A stretch of 64,000 nt of DNA from CAADGY01 sp900696665 (GCA_035063885.1 JAPSFM010000009.1:29114-93113); one strand, 5' to 3'. Counted from the first letter of the stretch, positions 24,690-34,014 are shown. Numbers and translations are program-made. The notes: generated from the sequence alone by a model not told the origin.

Positions 24690-27662
24690 ATGATTTACAG
24701 GAACTTCTTCCTGCTCCTCCTCGCCTTTCCTGCAAACTGCGATATTGCGGTGGATTCGTGGACCACGGAAAATGGACTGCCCCAGAACATAGTCAGCGGA
24801 ATCTGTCAGACGCCGGACGGCTATCTCTGGCTTGCGACATTAGACGGGCTGGTTCGATTCGATGGCGTCCGGTTCACAATACACGACAGAAGCAACACCC
24901 CCGGAATTAAAGGCAATCGTTTCAACTCCCTGTTCTGCACCGCCGACGGCGGCCTTTGGGCAGCCACCGAGGGAACGGGAGTTACCCAATATCACGCTGG
25001 ACGCTTCACCACTTATACCGTGCGGGATGGGTTGTTATCGAATATCGTCCCGGGAATTTCTGGTGACAGCCAAGGCAATCTTTGGGTGCTGGCGGACGAC
25101 GTCGTCCACCGTTGGCGGGCATCGGAGTCACGATTTATCCCCCTCACCGGCAAGCAGTACAGCTACACCTTGGTATTGAGTCCGGACGGACACAGTGGCT
25201 TCGCGAGGATCGTGGATGGCGCGCTCGAGCTTTTCGTCGCCGGCCGGCAGTCGCGCTATCCTCTTCCTCCCGGCTGGCCCCGTGATGCCAGGACCCTCGC
25301 GTCTTCAACGGCCTGGGATTTCAATCATCGGATATGGCTGACGGACCGCGTCGGGACCCTGGCTTACCTTTCGGATGGACGCTGGTCCAGAGTCTTCCGG
25401 GTGCAACCCGCGACTTCAACTTACTCCTTACCTGCGAGCTCCAACGTTGACTATCGCGATTCGCAGGGCAACACGTGGAAGTTCGATCTCGTCTGGGACG
25501 GCACACGCATCGTGCCGCATTTGCGGCTGCCGCTCAGGGCCGGGTCCCAAGGTATCGGCTTTCGCTCGATGTACGAAGACCCGGCCGGCAATATCTGGCT
25601 TTCTACCGACGGTCAGGGCCTCTTTCGTGTTCGTGTACCGATGATAGAGGTCTATTCGAGGGAGCAGGGACTGCCGGACGGAAATGTATATCCGATTTGC
25701 CAGACGCGGGACGGCGCCATCTGGATTGGAACCTGGTCCGGCGGCCTGTCCCGCTTGAAAGACGGCAAACTCAAAACGTACACAACCGCTGATGGGCTGG
25801 CCTCCAACCGGGTGCAGGCGCTCTTCGAGGACCGCGAAGGCCGGTTGTGGGTCTCCGTCGAGCATGGCTTGCATGTTCTGCGAAACGGCCGGTTTGAATC
25901 CGTGGTTGGCTATCGAACAGATTCGAGTCTTCTTCAGATCCGGGTGATACATCAGGACCGCCGGGGAGTCATGTATTTCGGACAGAGTCAGGGGCTGATG
26001 CGTCTCGAACAGGGGCGCTGGACGTCCCTCGGCAAGAAGGATGGTCTTGCCACCGACGACATTCGAGCCGTCGTGGACAGCCGCGATGGCAGCCTCTGGG
26101 TTGCCGGATACGGCGGCTTATCGAACATTCGTGAGGGACGGGTGCAGTCCTGGACAGAATACCAGGGATTGCCCGCAACGACGATCCGGGCACTCTATGA
26201 GGACCAGCAGGGCGTTCTCTGGATCGGATCCTACGATGGCGGTCTCGCGCGTCTCGAAAACGGCAAGTTCGCAAGATTCACCGTTGCCGAGGGGCTCTTC
26301 AGCAATGGAGTGTTCCGGATACTCGAAGATGCACGAGCAAATTTTTGGATGAGCTGTAATCGCGGCATATACCGGATCAGCAAGCGCGAACTGAACGAGT
26401 TCGCGGCGGGTAAAAGGAAAACCATCGTCTCTGTACCCTACGGAAAACGCGATGGTATGAAGAACGCCGAGTGCAACGGAGGATTGTCGCCGGCCGGTAT
26501 TCAGTCGAGCGACGGCAGGCTGTGGTTTCCTACGCAAGATGGTGTGGCGGTGATTGATCCGCGAAGAGTGAAAATGAATCCGAAGCCTCCGCCCGTGGTC
26601 ATTGAGGCATGCCTGATTGATCGTATGCCTGCCGGCACCGGCAATCCGGTCCGGTTGCTGCCGGGGAACTATAGCCTGGAGATTCAATATACCGCTCTAA
26701 GCTTCCTGGACGCCGAACGCATTCGCTTCAGGTATCAGGTGCAAGGGTTGGATCACGACTGGATAGAAGCAGGTACACGGCGTACGGTCTATTACTCTCA
26801 CCTGCCACCTGGCAACTATACATTCAGGGTAACCGCTGCGAATAGCGACGGCATTTGGAACGAGCAGGGAGCGAGTCTTTCGTTTGTGGTGTTGCCACCG
26901 TTTTATCGTACCTGGTGGTTCACGTTACTGTTGTCGATAGGGGCGATAGCTTGCCTGTGGCTGGTCTGGAGTCACCGGCTTGCTCAGGTGGAGCGTGCGC
27001 GAGTGGCCCAGCAGGCGTTTTCCCGCGAGCTGATCTCTTTGCAGGAGGCGGAGCGGAAGCGGATCGCCGCCGAGTTGCATGACAGCCTGGGTCAGCGGCT
27101 GGTCGTCATCAGGAATCTCTCCTTGTTATCCCGTAACAGCAGCAATGGGAATCAGCAGTTGCAGCAGCAGATCGACGAGATTTCGGCGGAGAGTTCCCAG
27201 GCCCTGCAGGAGGTACGCGAGATTTCATACAACTTGCGGCCCCATCAACTCGAGCGCCTGGGTTTGCGGAAAGCTATCCTCGCTCTGGTGCGCACCATTT
27301 CCCGCGCAACGGCAGCCCACCTGGACGCGTGCGTAGACGAGATTGACGAGTTCTTTCCAAAAGAAGCCGAAATCAACTTCTATCGAATCGTACAGGAGTG
27401 CCTGAACAACGTCATAAAGCACTCAGGCGCCACCGAAGTAAGTCTTACCATCGGGCGCCACGAGAAAAAACTATCGCTTTTGATCCGGGACAATGGCAGG
27501 GGGTTCACTCCTGGCACAGCGGCTTCCGATCGGAGTGACGGAGGGTTCGGCCTGGCCGGAATTCGTGAGCGGGCGCAACTGCTCGGCGGAAAAACATCGA
27601 TCCGGACCGCGCCGGGCGAGGGTACGATGATAACAATTGAGATCGAAGCGGGAGCGCTGTGA
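24690..27662 (+). CDS. Two-component-propeller sensor histidine kinase
   Basis: A 990-residue protein with a short N-terminal signal segment. Residues ~20-640 form repeated Reg_prop beta-propeller blades (VDSWTTENGLPQNIVSGICQTPDGYLWLATLDGLVRF, then DGAIWIGTWSGGLSRL, DGSLWVAGYGGL, GVLWIGSYDGGLARL). A YYY-type domain follows (~650-745: YTALSFLDAERIRFRYQVQG), then a transmembrane helix (~750-770). The cytoplasmic part is a HisKA_3 dimerisation domain with phospho-accepting H797 in AAELHDSLGQ, and an HATPase with FYRIVQECLNNVIKHS and DNGRGF. This is the typical extracellular sensor in front of NarL-type regulators; it overlaps the downstream regulator by 4 bases. Confidence 0.95.
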   Translation: MIYRNFFLLLLAFPANCDIAVDSWTTENGLPQNIVSGICQTPDGYLWLATLDGLVRFDGVRFTIHDRSNTPGIKGNRFNSLFCTADGGLWAATEGTGVTQYHAGRFTTYTVRDGLLSNIVPGISGDSQGNLWVLADDVVHRWRASESRFIPLTGKQYSYTLVLSPDGHSGFARIVDGALELFVAGRQSRYPLPPGWPRDARTLASSTAWDFNHRIWLTDRVGTLAYLSDGRWSRVFRVQPATSTYSLPASSNVDYRDSQGNTWKFDLVWDGTRIVPHLRLPLRAGSQGIGFRSMYEDPAGNIWLSTDGQGLFRVRVPMIEVYSREQGLPDGNVYPICQTRDGAIWIGTWSGGLSRLKDGKLKTYTTADGLASNRVQALFEDREGRLWVSVEHGLHVLRNGRFESVVGYRTDSSLLQIRVIHQDRRGVMYFGQSQGLMRLEQGRWTSLGKKDGLATDDIRAVVDSRDGSLWVAGYGGLSNIREGRVQSWTEYQGLPATTIRALYEDQQGVLWIGSYDGGLARLENGKFARFTVAEGLFSNGVFRILEDARANFWMSCNRGIYRISKRELNEFAAGKRKTIVSVPYGKRDGMKNAECNGGLSPAGIQSSDGRLWFPTQDGVAVIDPRRVKMNPKPPPVVIEACLIDRMPAGTGNPVRLLPGNYSLEIQYTALSFLDAERIRFRYQVQGLDHDWIEAGTRRTVYYSHLPPGNYTFRVTAANSDGIWNEQGASLSFVVLPPFYRTWWFTLLLSIGAIACLWLVWSHRLAQVERARVAQQAFSRELISLQEAERKRIAAELHDSLGQRLVVIRNLSLLSRNSSNGNQQLQQQIDEISAESSQALQEVREISYNLRPHQLERLGLRKAILALVRTISRATAAHLDACVDEIDEFFPKEAEINFYRIVQECLNNVIKHSGATEVSLTIGRHEKKLSLLIRDNGRGFTPGTAASDRSDGGFGLAGIRERAQLLGGKTSIRTAPGEGTMITIEIEAGAL

Positions 27663-28318
27663 AGATGGATGCCGAGCGCAAGGTGCTGATCGCAGACGAT
27701 CATCCGGTAGTGCGGCGGGGGTTGCGTCAGGTGATTGAAACGGACTGCTCATTCCGCGTGGTGGCCGAGGCCGACGACGGCGAGATGGCGCTGGAACAGT
27801 TGGAAGCTCTGCGCCCGCACATCGCAGTTCTAGATATCGACATGCCGAAGCTGGACGGTCTTGCCGTTGCACGGGAGATTGGCCGCAGAAAGCAGCCTGT
27901 CGATGTCGTGTTTCTCACCATCCATGCAGATGAAGATTTACTCTATGCCGCCTTGGATCTCGGCTCAAAGGGATACATCCTCAAGGAAAGCGCCGTATCT
28001 GAAATCGTTCAGGCCCTTCGGGCCGTCAGCGCCGGACGTGCTTACGTCAGTGCGTCACTGACTACGCACTTAGTGAACCGTCGAAATCGCATCGAGGCTT
28101 TGGCCAACCAGTATCCAGGCCTGAACAATCTCACCAGAGCGGAGCGCAGTGTTCTACGCGGGATTGCCGAAGGGAAGTCGAGCAAACAGATCGGCTCGGA
28201 ACTCTTTATTCATTTCCGCACCGTGGAAAATCACCGCAGTAATATTTGCCAAAAACTCGGCCTGCATGGGCCGCATAGCCTGTTTAAGTTCGCTCTGCAG
28301 CATAAGTCTGAGTTGTAA
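27659..28318 (+). CDS. NarL/FixJ-type response regulator
   Basis: A 219-residue regulator with a GTG start overlapping the kinase stop (an ATG three codons in is an alternative). The receiver domain has DD at 13-14, phospho-acceptor D59 (VLDIDMP), T and K in LTIHADED and YILKES. The LuxR-type helix-turn-helix lies near residues 155-212 (LTRAERSVLRGIAEGKSSKQIGSELFIHFRTVENHRSNICQKLGL). It forms a cognate pair with the preceding kinase and is followed, after a 229-base gap, by the tectonin/B-lectin secreted protein, a candidate target. Confidence 0.95.
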   Translation: MKMDAERKVLIADDHPVVRRGLRQVIETDCSFRVVAEADDGEMALEQLEALRPHIAVLDIDMPKLDGLAVAREIGRRKQPVDVVFLTIHADEDLLYAALDLGSKGYILKESAVSEIVQALRAVSAGRAYVSASLTTHLVNRRNRIEALANQYPGLNNLTRAERSVLRGIAEGKSSKQIGSELFIHFRTVENHRSNICQKLGLHGPHSLFKFALQHKSEL

Positions 28319-28434
28319 TACCAGCTTCGCCGTTAACAGTCTAAGTGGAAGCATAGAGGAAATCGTGCGTTCCCGCATAGTGAAATTCTATCTTTCCCTC
28401 TATGGTTATAAAGACCGATCCTCATTACAATCTG

Positions 28435-28460
28435 TTGACAAGATAAAGCGGGCAGATACT
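28435..28460 (+). promoter_or_regulatory. Candidate promoter ahead of the tectonin/B-lectin gene
   Basis: TTGACA at 28435-28440 is a perfect -35 hexamer. GATACT at 28455-28460 could serve as -10 with a 14-base spacing, shorter than usual. The surrounding gap (28319-28547) otherwise holds no gene and is locally AT-rich. The call rests on the -35 match only. Confidence 0.3.
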
Positions 28461-28547
28461 GGGAAGCCCTGCGACCAATAAGTACCGTCCACTTAGGACG
28501 GCTTGTCGTAGTCCATCGTAAGAGCCCGTATCCAAAAGGAAAGAAAC

Positions 28548-31430
28548 ATGCGAACGCAACGATTTGCTCAAAGACCTCTCGGTTTCATTGTGCTGCTGGC
28601 CGCGATCTGGTCGTGGCAAGCCATATCCGCCCAACAAGTACCCTTAGTCATGTGGGTGGAAGTATCGTGGACCCGGCAACCGGGCTCGGCCGTGCAGATC
28701 AGTGGCAACTCCTCGGGTTCCTTATGGAGCCTTGGGACGGATCTCAGCGCCGATAACGGCTTTAACGTATACAAGTGGAACGGTTCGCAATTGGTCCAGC
28801 AATCGCTGGTTCCCTCCGCCCGCCGGTTGGCAGCCGCCCAGGGGGAAGGACTCTGGATCGTCAACGACCGTAATGGAGTTTCTTACATCCCAAAATCGGG
28901 AGCCGCTCCGGTTCCGCAGAACCGCAAAGCGCGCGATGTTGCCGTCGGCGGCGACGGCTCTGTCTGGATCCTCGACAGCGAAAGCCGCACGGGAGGTTAC
29001 GGAGTCTACAAACGGAACGGTTACAACTGGGAAGACAAGAGGATCGGTGCCGTACAGATCGCGGTAGGGAAAGACGGCACGGCATGGGTAGTGAACGAGG
29101 ACGGTGACGTTTTTACATATAACAGCACTTCCGAGTCCTGGGATCGAAAACCCGGGAAGGCACACGCCATTCGCACGGGCGCCGAGAGCGGCACGGTGTG
29201 GATGCTGGGTAGCGAACCGGTTTCCGGCGGTTACCCCCTCTATCAGTGGGGCCCGGAAAGGCAGAGTTGGGACACATTCGGCTCACTCGCCGCAGTGGAG
29301 ATAACGGAAGTAGCAGGCACGCCTTGGATCCTTCAGAGCGACGGAGCCCTCTATTCAGAATCTCCGCCATTAGCCACCGGTGAATTGATCATCGGACCGT
29401 GGGACACGCCAACGCCGCAATTGCTGGCTCCCCTACGCACCGAATCTAAGGGCACGCTACTGTGTTCCTCGACCGGATTGAGGACTTGCGGTGACACGAA
29501 TGCGGATTACGTCGGCAGCTATACTCTCGACACAACTTGCGATAGCGGTTTCTACGACATGATCTATGGTGGAACCTGCTGGAAATGTCCGGACGACACG
29601 GATGGCAGGGGGGGATGGCTCCGGTCCGCCGATTCCGTGGAGAAAGCGACAGCCTGTTGGCGCGCTCCCACGGAGATCACGGGCAGAGCGAACAAAGTAA
29701 AATCTCCGGGGTGGGCATGGGAATGTCCGGCGGGGTCGTTCTGGGATGGGTATTCACCCGATGGTGTCGGAGGCAGTTGCTGGCAATGTCCTTCCGACCT
29801 GCCGCGCAGGACCGCGGCCGCAGTCTGGGCGGATAATGCCTGCGCTTCCAGTGCTAATGAGACGAGACCAGCAACTCTTCTGACGTTCAACGGATGTCCG
29901 GCACCCATTGCCTCAAAGATGGACCTGGCCGGCAAACGACTCCCCGGAAAACCGTTCCTGGATATAGCCGCGGGCTGGCACCAGGGGGTCGCGAGCGGCG
30001 GTTGCTATGCATGTCCGGTGACCGATGAAGCCGGAAATTTTCTAATCACCGAGCGTAACGCCAATCCTATCTACGACCGGGGCAACAACACCGGCTGCAG
30101 CATCCGCCTGAAATGGCAGCCTGGTGAATTTTTTGAACCGGGCCTCGCTTACATGCCGGGCGTGAAAGAGTTGATCTGGGAACAGAGAATCTTTGTCACC
30201 AACGAAGTCACAGCCTACCTCTACGATATGGCTGAGTCCCAAGGGTTTGGCAGCGCCACACCGGAAGCCAAAGCATGGGTGACCTCCCGGTGGCGTGAAA
30301 TCGCCCGGAATCCTTACAAGAGCGACGCGGTCCGGGCCATCGTGTTCAGTCTGCTGAAAGCCGCGCTCGGTAAGAACCAGGACAAACGCACAACGGCCGA
30401 GCAAAAGCTGATCGAATCTTTCGCCACCTATGTTCGGGACCGGCGTATTTACCTGGCACAGCAGGCGTTGCAAATGTATGACGCGTGGAAAGTTGAAGAC
30501 GAATCGTACAGGAGACGCTCGGGACAGACGAACTCGCTCAGCCAGTTGTTCTACTACGGCACGGTTCCGTTCAATTTTCAGCAGGCGCTTGCTTCCCTGA
30601 TGGGTTTAGGCGGCAGCGGTGGCAGTATGATCGGCTCCCTGCACGCGCTCAATCAGTTTGTTCAAACCGCGCACAGCGGGCGGGGGACGTCGCTTTATGC
30701 GCTCACGAACGGATTGAACATTTTCAAGTCGGTGCATGGGCTGACCGCTGTTTCCGGGGCTACGATCATTCAGGTAGGCTTTGCCATCCTAAGTTCTATC
30801 GCGATTGATCAGTTTATAGCCATCCAGACGGCACGGTCTACGCTCGAAGCCAGCCTCGTACAGGCGCAGCAACCTGTCGACCTCGGCTCGCTGGCGGCAG
30901 CGGAAAACGGCGAGGATATTCTCTACCTCTACTGGTCAAAAGCTATGGATACGAGCGATGTTGAGGATCCGCAGGTGGTTCAATGGGCTGCGCAAGCGCA
31001 GGCCAGAGAAGAGCAGCAGGGATATCCGGCCCCTCCAAAAGACAAATCCCTCACCGCTGCCGGCGAGATCTCGATGGGAAACACCATCTCCTCTGGCGCG
31101 AACGCCGGCGTTCTGGAGGAGAACCGGAAGCTCGTTTCGAGCAATGGCAAATATGAAGCTGTCATGCAGCCCGACGGAAACTTCGTGATATACGGGCCAA
31201 ACCGGCAGCCCATCTGGAGTTCCGGCTCGCAAGGGAAAGGATCTTCACCCTATAAGCTGGCCGTGCAAGCGGATGGCAATCTCGTGGTCTATGGAGCCGC
31301 GGGCGCAACCTGGGCCACCGGACTGCGAGGCGGCACCGCGCCGTACACGCTGGAGATGCAGGACGACGCCAATCTCGTGATGTATGACAGCCAGCGCCAG
31401 GCCGTGTGGGCGAGCGGCACACAACGCTGA
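28548..31430 (+). CDS. Exported tectonin-propeller / cysteine-rich / B-lectin multidomain protein
   Basis: A 960-residue protein with AAAGGAAAG before the ATG and a signal peptide cut near residue 28 (AISA|QQ). Residues ~40-285 contain six tectonin-like beta-propeller repeats, each with a G-x-x-W core (GSLWSLG, EGLWIV, GSVWILD, GTAWVV, GTVWMLG, GTPWIL). Residues ~305-525 are cysteine-rich, with three similar knots GGTCWKCP, GGSCWQCP and SGGCYACP. Residues ~540-790 are helical, with two hydrophobic helices (GLGGSGGSMIGSLHAL; ATIIQVGFAILSSIAIDQF) suggesting membrane contact. Residues ~855-960 form a bulb-type lectin domain with three Q-x-D-x-N-x-V-x-Y mannose-binding motifs. I recognise no enzyme domain and no homologue of this architecture. 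A carbohydrate-binding surface or exotoxin-like role is inference only. Confidence 0.85.
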   Translation: MRTQRFAQRPLGFIVLLAAIWSWQAISAQQVPLVMWVEVSWTRQPGSAVQISGNSSGSLWSLGTDLSADNGFNVYKWNGSQLVQQSLVPSARRLAAAQGEGLWIVNDRNGVSYIPKSGAAPVPQNRKARDVAVGGDGSVWILDSESRTGGYGVYKRNGYNWEDKRIGAVQIAVGKDGTAWVVNEDGDVFTYNSTSESWDRKPGKAHAIRTGAESGTVWMLGSEPVSGGYPLYQWGPERQSWDTFGSLAAVEITEVAGTPWILQSDGALYSESPPLATGELIIGPWDTPTPQLLAPLRTESKGTLLCSSTGLRTCGDTNADYVGSYTLDTTCDSGFYDMIYGGTCWKCPDDTDGRGGWLRSADSVEKATACWRAPTEITGRANKVKSPGWAWECPAGSFWDGYSPDGVGGSCWQCPSDLPRRTAAAVWADNACASSANETRPATLLTFNGCPAPIASKMDLAGKRLPGKPFLDIAAGWHQGVASGGCYACPVTDEAGNFLITERNANPIYDRGNNTGCSIRLKWQPGEFFEPGLAYMPGVKELIWEQRIFVTNEVTAYLYDMAESQGFGSATPEAKAWVTSRWREIARNPYKSDAVRAIVFSLLKAALGKNQDKRTTAEQKLIESFATYVRDRRIYLAQQALQMYDAWKVEDESYRRRSGQTNSLSQLFYYGTVPFNFQQALASLMGLGGSGGSMIGSLHALNQFVQTAHSGRGTSLYALTNGLNIFKSVHGLTAVSGATIIQVGFAILSSIAIDQFIAIQTARSTLEASLVQAQQPVDLGSLAAAENGEDILYLYWSKAMDTSDVEDPQVVQWAAQAQAREEQQGYPAPPKDKSLTAAGEISMGNTISSGANAGVLEENRKLVSSNGKYEAVMQPDGNFVIYGPNRQPIWSSGSQGKGSSPYKLAVQADGNLVVYGAAGATWATGLRGGTAPYTLEMQDDANLVMYDSQRQAVWASGTQR

Positions 31431-31436
31431 CATCTC

Positions 31437-31463
31437 TGGTGGCGGCCCGTATGGCCGCCACCA
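31437..31463. terminator. Hairpin terminator between convergent genes
   Basis: TGGTGGCGGC (31437-31446) and GCCGCCACCA (31454-31463) form a perfect 10-bp stem with a 7-base loop, just after the tectonin/B-lectin stop and before the arsM stop. It can terminate both strands. There is no strong T tract. Confidence 0.6.
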
Positions 31464-31482
31464 TTGCCCGCAGGGTCCCGCC

Positions 31483-32307
31483 TTATCGCTGGATAGGCTT
31501 CCGGGCGCGTACAAACGCGCTCATGAACTTCTCGTCAACCAGCGGGCCGACTTTCTCTATATCGATTCCTTCGTCTGCGAGGAATGATCTGGCATCCTCG
31601 GAACGATAGATCCGGGTAGGTTCAATACCGATGTCTTCAAAGCCGGCATTGGAAAGTTTGGAGCGGTAGTCATTCTCGTCGAGTGCGCCGGCGACGCATC
31701 CGGCCCACAAGAGCATGCTCTTACGGATCTGCCCGGGGATGTCGCCTCGAGTCACCACATCGGAGACCGCGAACCGTCCACCGGGCTTAAGTACCCGGAA
31801 CGCTTCGCGTAGGACGCGGTCCTTGTCGGCTGACAGATTGATCACGCAATTGGAGATGATGACGTCGACGGAACTGTCGGGCAGAGGGATGTGCTCAATC
31901 TCGCCTTTCAGAAACTCTACGTTTTCCACTCCGGCCTTCTTCTGATTGCTTCGGGCGAGTGTCAGCATCTCATCGGTCATATCGAGCCCGTAGGCTTTGC
32001 CGCCGGGCGAGACTCGCTTTGCCGAAAGCAATACGTCGATGCCGCCGCCACTTCCCAGGTCCAGAACGACTTCGCCCGGCTTCAGCCCGGCCAGTGCCGT
32101 TGGGTTTCCGCAGCCGAGCGATGCCAGCATCGCCGTTTCCGGCAGTTCGTTCTTTTGAAGCTGATCGTAGAGATCCGACGTGATCGGATCTCCTCCCGAA
32201 CAGCAGGATGACGGACTGCTGCCGCAGCAGGTATTCTTTTCCCCGGCGGCGGCACGTAGAGCCGCCTGCCCGTACTTCTCCTTCACAACATCTTTTATAT
32301 CGCTCAA
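31483..32307 (-). CDS. arsM: Arsenite S-adenosylmethionine methyltransferase
   Basis: A 274-residue enzyme with a TTG start, an AGGAGAT ribosome site upstream, and a gap of 11 bases after arsR. The SAM-binding motif is VVLDLGSGGGIDVLLSAK. The N-terminal cysteine-rich CCGSSPSSCC and the three conserved family cysteines (LGCGNP, ISNCVINL, WAGCVAGAL) are all present, matching ArsM, which methylates As(III) to mono-, di- and trimethyl forms. Cytoplasmic arsenic detoxification is expected. No arsB/arsC/acr3 is next to it, so methylation seems to be the main local defence. Transcription from the arsR promoter is expected. Confidence 0.95.
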   Translation of the reverse strand: MSDIKDVVKEKYGQAALRAAAGEKNTCCGSSPSSCCSGGDPITSDLYDQLQKNELPETAMLASLGCGNPTALAGLKPGEVVLDLGSGGGIDVLLSAKRVSPGGKAYGLDMTDEMLTLARSNQKKAGVENVEFLKGEIEHIPLPDSSVDVIISNCVINLSADKDRVLREAFRVLKPGGRFAVSDVVTRGDIPGQIRKSMLLWAGCVAGALDENDYRSKLSNAGFEDIGIEPTRIYRSEDARSFLADEGIDIEKVGPLVDEKFMSAFVRARKPIQR

Positions 32308-32318
32308 GGTGGTATCTC

Positions 32319-32684
32319 CTATTTGCAGCAGACGATCTTTCGGGGCTCAATGGCCTTGTTTCGTGTACAGCACTCCGCGTATAGGAAACCGAGAAGCTCC
32401 TCCAGTGCGGCCGCATTGGCGGAGTACCGCAGGAAAGTTCCTTCGCGTTGAACACTCACGAGGTCCTCGTTTTTCAGCTTGTCCAGATGATGGGACAACG
32501 TGCTTGGCGTCACATCCAGTTCCGCGGCTACGTCGCCCACAACCATGCCGTCCGGGTGAGCCGACAGCAGAAGCCGCATGATGCGTAAACGGGACTCGCT
32601 GCCCAAGGCAGCGAACATATCCGCATAACGGCTGACGTCTTTTTCCTTCTGCTTCATAGAGACCGGCAGCTTTGCTTCTGCCAT
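32319..32684 (-). CDS. arsR: ArsR-family metalloregulator
   Basis: A 121-residue winged-helix repressor (AALGSESRLRIMRLLLSAHPDG, VGDVAAELDVTPSTLSHHLDKLKNEDLV, VQREGTFLRYSANAAAL). Cysteines lie in the C-terminal tail as CC pairs (YAECCTRNK, IVCCK), suggesting an As(III)-sensing site distant from the alpha-3 CxC site of the E. coli type. It represses its own operon with arsM until arsenite binds. The operator is a perfect inverted repeat that overlaps its start codon. The start ATG at 32682-32684 gives the usual family length. Confidence 0.93.
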   Translation of the reverse strand: MAEAKLPVSMKQKEKDVSRYADMFAALGSESRLRIMRLLLSAHPDGMVVGDVAAELDVTPSTLSHHLDKLKNEDLVSVQREGTFLRYSANAAALEELLGFLYAECCTRNKAIEPRKIVCCK

Positions 32685-32715
32685 ATTTCGATGATCGCTT
32701 AATTATCGAAATATG
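32682..32715. promoter_or_regulatory. ArsR operator (perfect 11-bp inverted repeat)
   Basis: CATATTTCGAT (32682-32692) and ATCGAAATATG (32705-32715) form a perfect inverted repeat with a 12-base spacer. The left arm covers the arsR start codon, so repressor binding here would block transcription and initiation of the arsR-arsM operon. It is AT-rich against the surrounding sequence. The assignment to ArsR is inferred from position. Confidence 0.75.
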
Positions 32716-32805
32716 TCAAGAACTATTTTCCGGCTGTCGTCCCACCGTTGATTTCATCCTGTTCAGAACGATACGCTAGGGGCAAGCCGAATAGGACCGA
32801 ATCAT

Positions 32806-34014
32806 ATGAAACTTTCGCGCCGCTCTCTTTTTGCGGTCGGGCTCGGTTCTGCCCTTACCGCCTGCTCCGGATCCAAGGAAACCGAAACCACCGAAGCATC
32901 CACCGGCAACAAGCTCCCTCTCGAAGAATTTCAGCCAAAGAGCATGCTCGTTACGCCGCAGAACCAGAAGCCTCGCGCCAAGTACCCTGTCATCGACGTT
33001 CACACGCATCTCGGCGCAGTTTTCGGACGCGAACGCACACCCGGTCCTAACGGCCCCAGCCCTGAGGCCGTGCAGCAGCTCGATCAGATCTTAGGCTGGA
33101 TGAACGATCTGAATATGAAAACGCTGGTCAACCTTACCGGCGGTTATGGAGATGCCCTGAAAAATAACATCGCCACGCTGTCGCGCGGCAAGTATGAAGG
33201 GCGCTTCGCAAATTGTGTGGTTCCGGCGTGGGACCGGATCAGAGAACCGGATTATCCCCGCTGGCAGGCGGAGGAACTTTCACGCGCCCGGGACGCCGGC
33301 GCTATCGGCCTGAAGATCTCCAAAACCCTCGGCCTCTATCTGCGGGAGAACGGCAAAGAAGGGCCGCTCGTCAAAATCGACGATCCCCGCTTCGATCCGA
33401 TGTGGGAAGCCGCTGGCAAGCTGAAGCTGCCGGTGATGATACACATCGCCGATCCGGACGCATTCTTCACTCCCATCGACCGGTTCAACGAACGTTGGGA
33501 GGAGCTGGCCAATCACCCCAACTGGTCCTTCTACGGCAAAGATTTCCCACCGAAGCAGGCACTGCTGGATGCGCGCAATCGCGTCATCGAGCGGCATCCG
33601 CGCACGACCTTCGTCGGCTTGCACGTGGCAAATCACCCGGAAAACCTCGACGACGTTTCCGCCTGGTTGAAGAAATATCCCAACATGCATTGCGAGATCG
33701 GCGCCCGCCTTGGTGAACTGGGCCGGCAGCCTCGCCGGGCGCGCCGGTTCTTCGAAGAGTTCCAGGACCGCATCATGTTCGGCACCGATGCAACGCCGAA
33801 TGGAACCAGTGTTCCGCAGCAGGACCTGAAACCTGGCATGTTTCAATGCTATTTCCGGTTCCTCGAAACCGCGGACGAGTACTTCGATTACGCTCCCAGC
33901 GAAGTACCCCCGCAAGGCCGCTGGAAAATTTACGGCATCGAGTTGCCTGACTCGATCCTCAAAAAGGTGTACCACAATAACGCCGCCAGGCTTCTGGGAT
34001 GGAAAACGATATGA
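32806..34014 (+). CDS. Lipoprotein amidohydrolase (PF04909-type)
   Basis: A 402-residue protein with a twin-arginine-like start (LSRRSLFAVGLGSALTAC) whose LTAC is a lipobox, so it is probably exported and lipid-anchored. The amidohydrolase_2 fold is shown by YPVIDVHTHLGAVFG (HxH), MIHIADPDAFF, GLHVANHPENL and the ending MFGTDATPNG with its conserved Asp. Such enzymes act as decarboxylases or hydrolases on small substrates. It overlaps the first GH109-type gene by 4 bases, and a second GH109-type gene follows, so the three form one operon that may process a single substrate at the outer surface or periplasm. Confidence 0.85.
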   Translation: MKLSRRSLFAVGLGSALTACSGSKETETTEASTGNKLPLEEFQPKSMLVTPQNQKPRAKYPVIDVHTHLGAVFGRERTPGPNGPSPEAVQQLDQILGWMNDLNMKTLVNLTGGYGDALKNNIATLSRGKYEGRFANCVVPAWDRIREPDYPRWQAEELSRARDAGAIGLKISKTLGLYLRENGKEGPLVKIDDPRFDPMWEAAGKLKLPVMIHIADPDAFFTPIDRFNERWEELANHPNWSFYGKDFPPKQALLDARNRVIERHPRTTFVGLHVANHPENLDDVSAWLKKYPNMHCEIGARLGELGRQPRRARRFFEEFQDRIMFGTDATPNGTSVPQQDLKPGMFQCYFRFLETADEYFDYAPSEVPPQGRWKIYGIELPDSILKKVYHNNAARLLGWKTI

